Source: Verrucomicrobiota bacterium (GTDB lineage: Bacteria > Verrucomicrobiota > Verrucomicrobiia > Verrucomicrobiales > Akkermansiaceae). Taken from it: a stretch of 8,547 bases of DNA. Made by a program: the position numbers and the translations under genes. The DNA lies in assembly GCA_026397695.1 (NCBI GenBank), contig JAPLUJ010000342.1:3703-12249 (forward strand), read 5' to 3'. Below, piece by piece: positions 6,443 to 8,547 of the stretch. The notes below the pieces were generated by a model, which saw only the letters and a list, made by a program, of their open reading frames with translations, searched no databases and was not told the origin of the DNA. Positions within the stretch are counted from its first letter, which is position 1. Each line of letters opens with the position of its first letter.

Positions 6443-8254
6443 TCATTCATACCAATAGACCACTGAGGCAAAGTGTGCATCCAATGGCGGCGGCACGCCG
6501 AACTTGTAGGCCCATTCCCAGTTGAATCGAATGGCGGTGCGAAAAGTCATCGGGGAGTTCCAGAATAGTTTCACATTGACCTCTTTAAAGTCCTGGCTTC
6601 CTCCCGATGCCATCGGAGAGGAGAGGGGACTGTGTCCCCACGATTGGTCGAAGAGGTCTTCGTGTCCGGTCCCGTTCCATATGTTTTCGGGGAAGGTACG
6701 CTCATCGTCGATGTAGACGTGTTCATCAAGCTCCGGTTGGCATTGGAACAGATCGAGATAGGCGACCAGATGGCCACGGCCCTGGTGATCCAGCGCCCGG
6801 TAACCATTCTCATAGAAGAACTCAGACAGTGGCAGATCCGGCCGCTCAAAGCGGTCCACCTTTGACCGGAATGTTCCCTCGTTGGCCTTACTGTGCAGAT
6901 AGAGCACGTCCTCCCGGAGAGTCGCCTCTTCTTCGACAAACAGTTCCGCGTCAATTGCCGCGGACTCTGCGGCTCTGGACACCAGCTCAACACGGCAATT
7001 CCTTCTGAACGGCATGGGCAAATAGCAGTAACGCCAACCGTCCCGCGATTGACCCAGCGCCAGAGTGCGTTGCTGTCGCGAGCCGAACCCATAATCAAGC
7101 GGTGTTTGCACTATCGGGCCGGTCTGGTCATCCACCGTTACCTCCATGGTGACTCCCTGCCAGGCCGCAGCCTCCTTGGTCTTGAAGCGCACGCCGTGGA
7201 TGATGGCGGGGCCTTTGAATTCTGCAACGACGACGCGACGCGACCCGCCGGTCTCCAGCGCAGGAAGCACGACGGTTTTGGCGGTGCGCACGTATCGCGC
7301 CACGGATCCCGCAAGCACGTCCATATCCGTCCAAACGGCGGCAGTTTTCTCGATATCCTTCTGCACTTGGTTCCACTGAATGTCCCAATAGGATTCGACT
7401 TCCGTCCCTTGTGGCAGAGCCTTTATGTTGATGTTGCAGTAGAGAACGTCACGCTGCATGTAACGAAAGCGCTTCTTGAAGGGGATGGGAACATAGGATG
7501 TGAGCCATTTCTTCTCGCCTTGCTGTTCACGCTCGGCGGTTGCATGCCCTGGGTCCAGGAATCTAACTGTTGTCAAGGGGTCCGTGAACGGCAGCAAGCC
7601 CCTCACAAAGAACTCGTTAGCCGGGCCGGAAAACAGGATCTTGTCGTCCACCTCGATCCTGATGTCACCCCACGAGCGACCCTTGGAGACGAGTTCGCGC
7701 GGATGCGGCGTCCAGATGCGGGTTGTTACACCCGGCCCTTTGTGGTCGGCCACAACCCGCCAACCGTCCTCCACGTACAGGCAGTCGAAGCGATCAGGGT
7801 TCCCCCCCTTTCTGGAGAAACCGGAATACTGATAGGTCTTGTGGCCCTGCGGTTGATAAAGATGCGCCGTGCTGCGCATAAGTTTCAGCTCGCCGGCGAA
7901 TGTGACTCTCTCGTAGTTCATGGAAACCACCCGCAAACCACAGTTGCTGTAGCGATCATCAAGAACGTAGCTGTCGCGGCAAGCGGACCGGCAACTCCCG
8001 GCAGCGTCGAGCCACGATCCGCCCCGGCGCGCATGCCCCGCCCCCGCTGACGGGCCCACTGGATCAGTCTCCGCCGCGCTGCCGTACCTGCCGTACCCGT
8101 CGGAACACCACTCCCACACATTACCTTTTGCGTCAGGAAAAATCGCCGTGCTGGCACTTGCCATCGTTTCCTCGGCACCGATCAAGGCAACGGATAGCAG
8201 CAGGCTGATCACCATGGATTTTTTCACGTTATGACTGAGTGTTGTCTTTTTCAT
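6443..8254 (-). CDS. Exported GH172 (DUF2961) glycoside hydrolase-like protein with a partial FGE fold at the N-terminus
   Basis: A 603-residue protein with a signal peptide (basic KK, hydrophobic MVISLLLSVALIGA). Residues about 39-110 are the C-terminal third of an FGE/SUMF1 fold (GNVWEWCSDGYG, RRGGSWLDAAGSCRSACR, CGLRVV); the usual first ~190 residues of that fold are missing. From about 138 it matches DUF2961/GH172: YQYSGFSRKGGNPD, GPGVTTRIW, DIRIEVDDK, SYVPIPFKKRFR, then VYIDDE, NGTGHEDLF and terminal SVVYWYE. Glu511 and Glu532 are 21 residues apart, the spacing of the two catalytic glutamates I recall for the GH172 difructose-anhydride enzyme (E270/E291), so activity is plausible. Residues about 340-430 (FKGPAIIHGVRFK, TMEVTVDD, CYLPMPFRRNCRVEL) look like a second copy of the 164-270 beta-sandwich pattern. 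Known GH172 members act on fructofuranosides or arabinofuranosides; the substrate here is unknown. No clear ribosome binding site. Confidence 0.88.
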   Translation of the reverse strand: MKKTTLSHNVKKSMVISLLLSVALIGAEETMASASTAIFPDAKGNVWEWCSDGYGRYGSAAETDPVGPSAGAGHARRGGSWLDAAGSCRSACRDSYVLDDRYSNCGLRVVSMNYERVTFAGELKLMRSTAHLYQPQGHKTYQYSGFSRKGGNPDRFDCLYVEDGWRVVADHKGPGVTTRIWTPHPRELVSKGRSWGDIRIEVDDKILFSGPANEFFVRGLLPFTDPLTTVRFLDPGHATAEREQQGEKKWLTSYVPIPFKKRFRYMQRDVLYCNINIKALPQGTEVESYWDIQWNQVQKDIEKTAAVWTDMDVLAGSVARYVRTAKTVVLPALETGGSRRVVVAEFKGPAIIHGVRFKTKEAAAWQGVTMEVTVDDQTGPIVQTPLDYGFGSRQQRTLALGQSRDGWRYCYLPMPFRRNCRVELVSRAAESAAIDAELFVEEEATLREDVLYLHSKANEGTFRSKVDRFERPDLPLSEFFYENGYRALDHQGRGHLVAYLDLFQCQPELDEHVYIDDERTFPENIWNGTGHEDLFDQSWGHSPLSSPMASGGSQDFKEVNVKLFWNSPMTFRTAIRFNWEWAYKFGVPPPLDAHFASVVYWYE

Positions 8255-8267
8255 GGCGATGGTTGGT

Positions 8268-8285
8268 TGTCGCTTTTTTGCGACA
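8268..8285. promoter_or_regulatory. Inverted repeat TGTCGC-T6-GCGACA upstream of the GH172 gene
   Basis: Perfect 6-bp arms flank six T (six A on the minus strand). It ends 13 bases before the GH172 start codon and begins four bases after a possible -10 box, so it would overlap the transcription start. It could be an operator or a 5' UTR hairpin over the translation-initiation region. Confidence 0.4.
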
Positions 8286-8289
8286 TGCT

Positions 8290-8318
8290 TAAATAACCTG
8301 ATCGCTTGGGATTGGCAA
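8290..8318 (-). promoter_or_regulatory. Possible sigma-70-type promoter for the GH172 gene
   Basis: The minus strand has TTGCCA (8318-8313, five of six matches to TTGACA), a 17-base spacer, then TATTTA (8295-8290, only the first three positions match TATAAT). The spacing is ideal but the -10 is weak. It lies in the gap between the truncated upstream gene and the GH172 gene. Confidence 0.28.
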
Positions 8319-8388
8319 CGCTAATGCTTCCTCTTCCAGACATACAACTTCGGGTTGGGATCGTGCTGCGCGAGCCTGCGGCGGCGGA

Positions 8389-8547
8389 TCATTTCCCGAC
8401 CAGCGGTGCCGGCCGGAAGTCCGGTTTGCCTTTGTCCTTGAGGTCCCTGGAGCCCTGATAGGTGCCGTAGTACGGGACATTGGCGTCGATCCATGTGACG
8501 ATCCTGACGAACTCCTCGCGGGTGATATCCGCTTTGCAGGGATCCTG
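8389..8547 (-). CDS. C-terminal fragment of a large secreted protein (HzsA-middle-domain-like)
   Basis: The reading frame is open from the right edge of the window to TGA at 8391-8389, giving 52 residues with no start codon because the gene begins outside the window. It includes ITREEFVRIVTWIDANVPYYG and ends GKPDFRPAPLVGK. The WIDANVPYYGTY-type ending is one I associate with large exported planctomycete and verrucomicrobial proteins annotated with a hydrazine-synthase alpha-subunit middle domain; that name reflects the fold and does not imply hydrazine synthesis. The gene runs in the same direction as the GH172 gene, 134 bases upstream of it. Its TGA overlaps an ATG of a 23-codon ORF ending in KLYVWKRKH (8392-8321), so a frameshifted longer C-terminus cannot be excluded. 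Confidence 0.6.
   Translation of the reverse strand, partial: QDPCKADITREEFVRIVTWIDANVPYYGTYQGSRDLKDKGKPDFRPAPLVGK

Noticed and set aside
6893..8050. A 385-codon open frame on the plus strand.
   Set aside because: It is antisense to the GH172 gene, whose conserved motifs fix the coding strand. The plus-strand product shows no family features.
8289..8480. A 63-codon minus-strand frame near the right edge.
   Set aside because: The overlapping frame that enters from the right edge and stops at 8389 has a recognisable C-terminal signature. The 63-codon frame is Arg/Pro/Ser-rich with no features.

Overview
All convincing genes in this window lie on the minus strand, so transcription runs from the right edge to the left. 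The DNA is moderately GC-rich. The gene content suggests a member of the PVC superphylum (Verrucomicrobiota, Kiritimatiellota, Lentisphaerota or Planctomycetota). The reasons are several secreted proteins with formylglycine-generating-enzyme (FGE/SUMF1) folds, a DUF2961/GH172 protein, a very large secreted protein with a LamG-like module, and a C-terminal fragment with the WIDANVPYYGTY signature that I associate with large planctomycete and verrucomicrobial secreted proteins. This assignment is inference; there is no rRNA or other marker gene.

Layout in transcription order. (1) 8547-8389: 3' end of a gene that starts outside the window. (2) 8254-6443: exported GH172 (DUF2961) protein whose N-terminus carries only the C-terminal third of an FGE fold. 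Both GH172 catalytic glutamates can be placed. (3) 6181-2855: exported 1108-residue protein with an HEWGH zinc-peptidase motif, a Svx/AvrXca (DUF6055)-like body, a left-handed beta-helix stretch, a LamG-like domain and a coiled coil. (4) 2784-1876: exported stand-alone FGE-fold protein without the catalytic cysteine pair. (5) 1664-1158: bacterial ferritin with a complete ferroxidase centre. (6) 1086-40: AsnA, ammonia-dependent asparagine synthetase, of the longer type seen in Bacteroidetes.

Genes 2-4 form an accessory block of exported, probably glycan- or glycoprotein-directed proteins. Ferritin and AsnA are ordinary cytoplasmic metabolic genes beside it. No sulfatase, SusC/SusD pair, transporter or regulator is visible, so a substrate cannot be assigned.

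No intergenic gap exceeds 300 bases (the largest is 6182-6442). The gaps are rich in structure: a perfect 16-bp palindrome and an ATTGATT tandem repeat (2810-2856), an 18-base inverted repeat upstream of the GH172 gene (8268-8285), nested hairpins (6209-6324), and short ORFs of 11-12 codons upstream of genes that lack good ribosome binding sites, two of them with strong Shine-Dalgarno sequences (1712-1747 and 6207-6245). I saw no tRNA, rRNA, CRISPR array, insertion sequence, integrase or replication origin.
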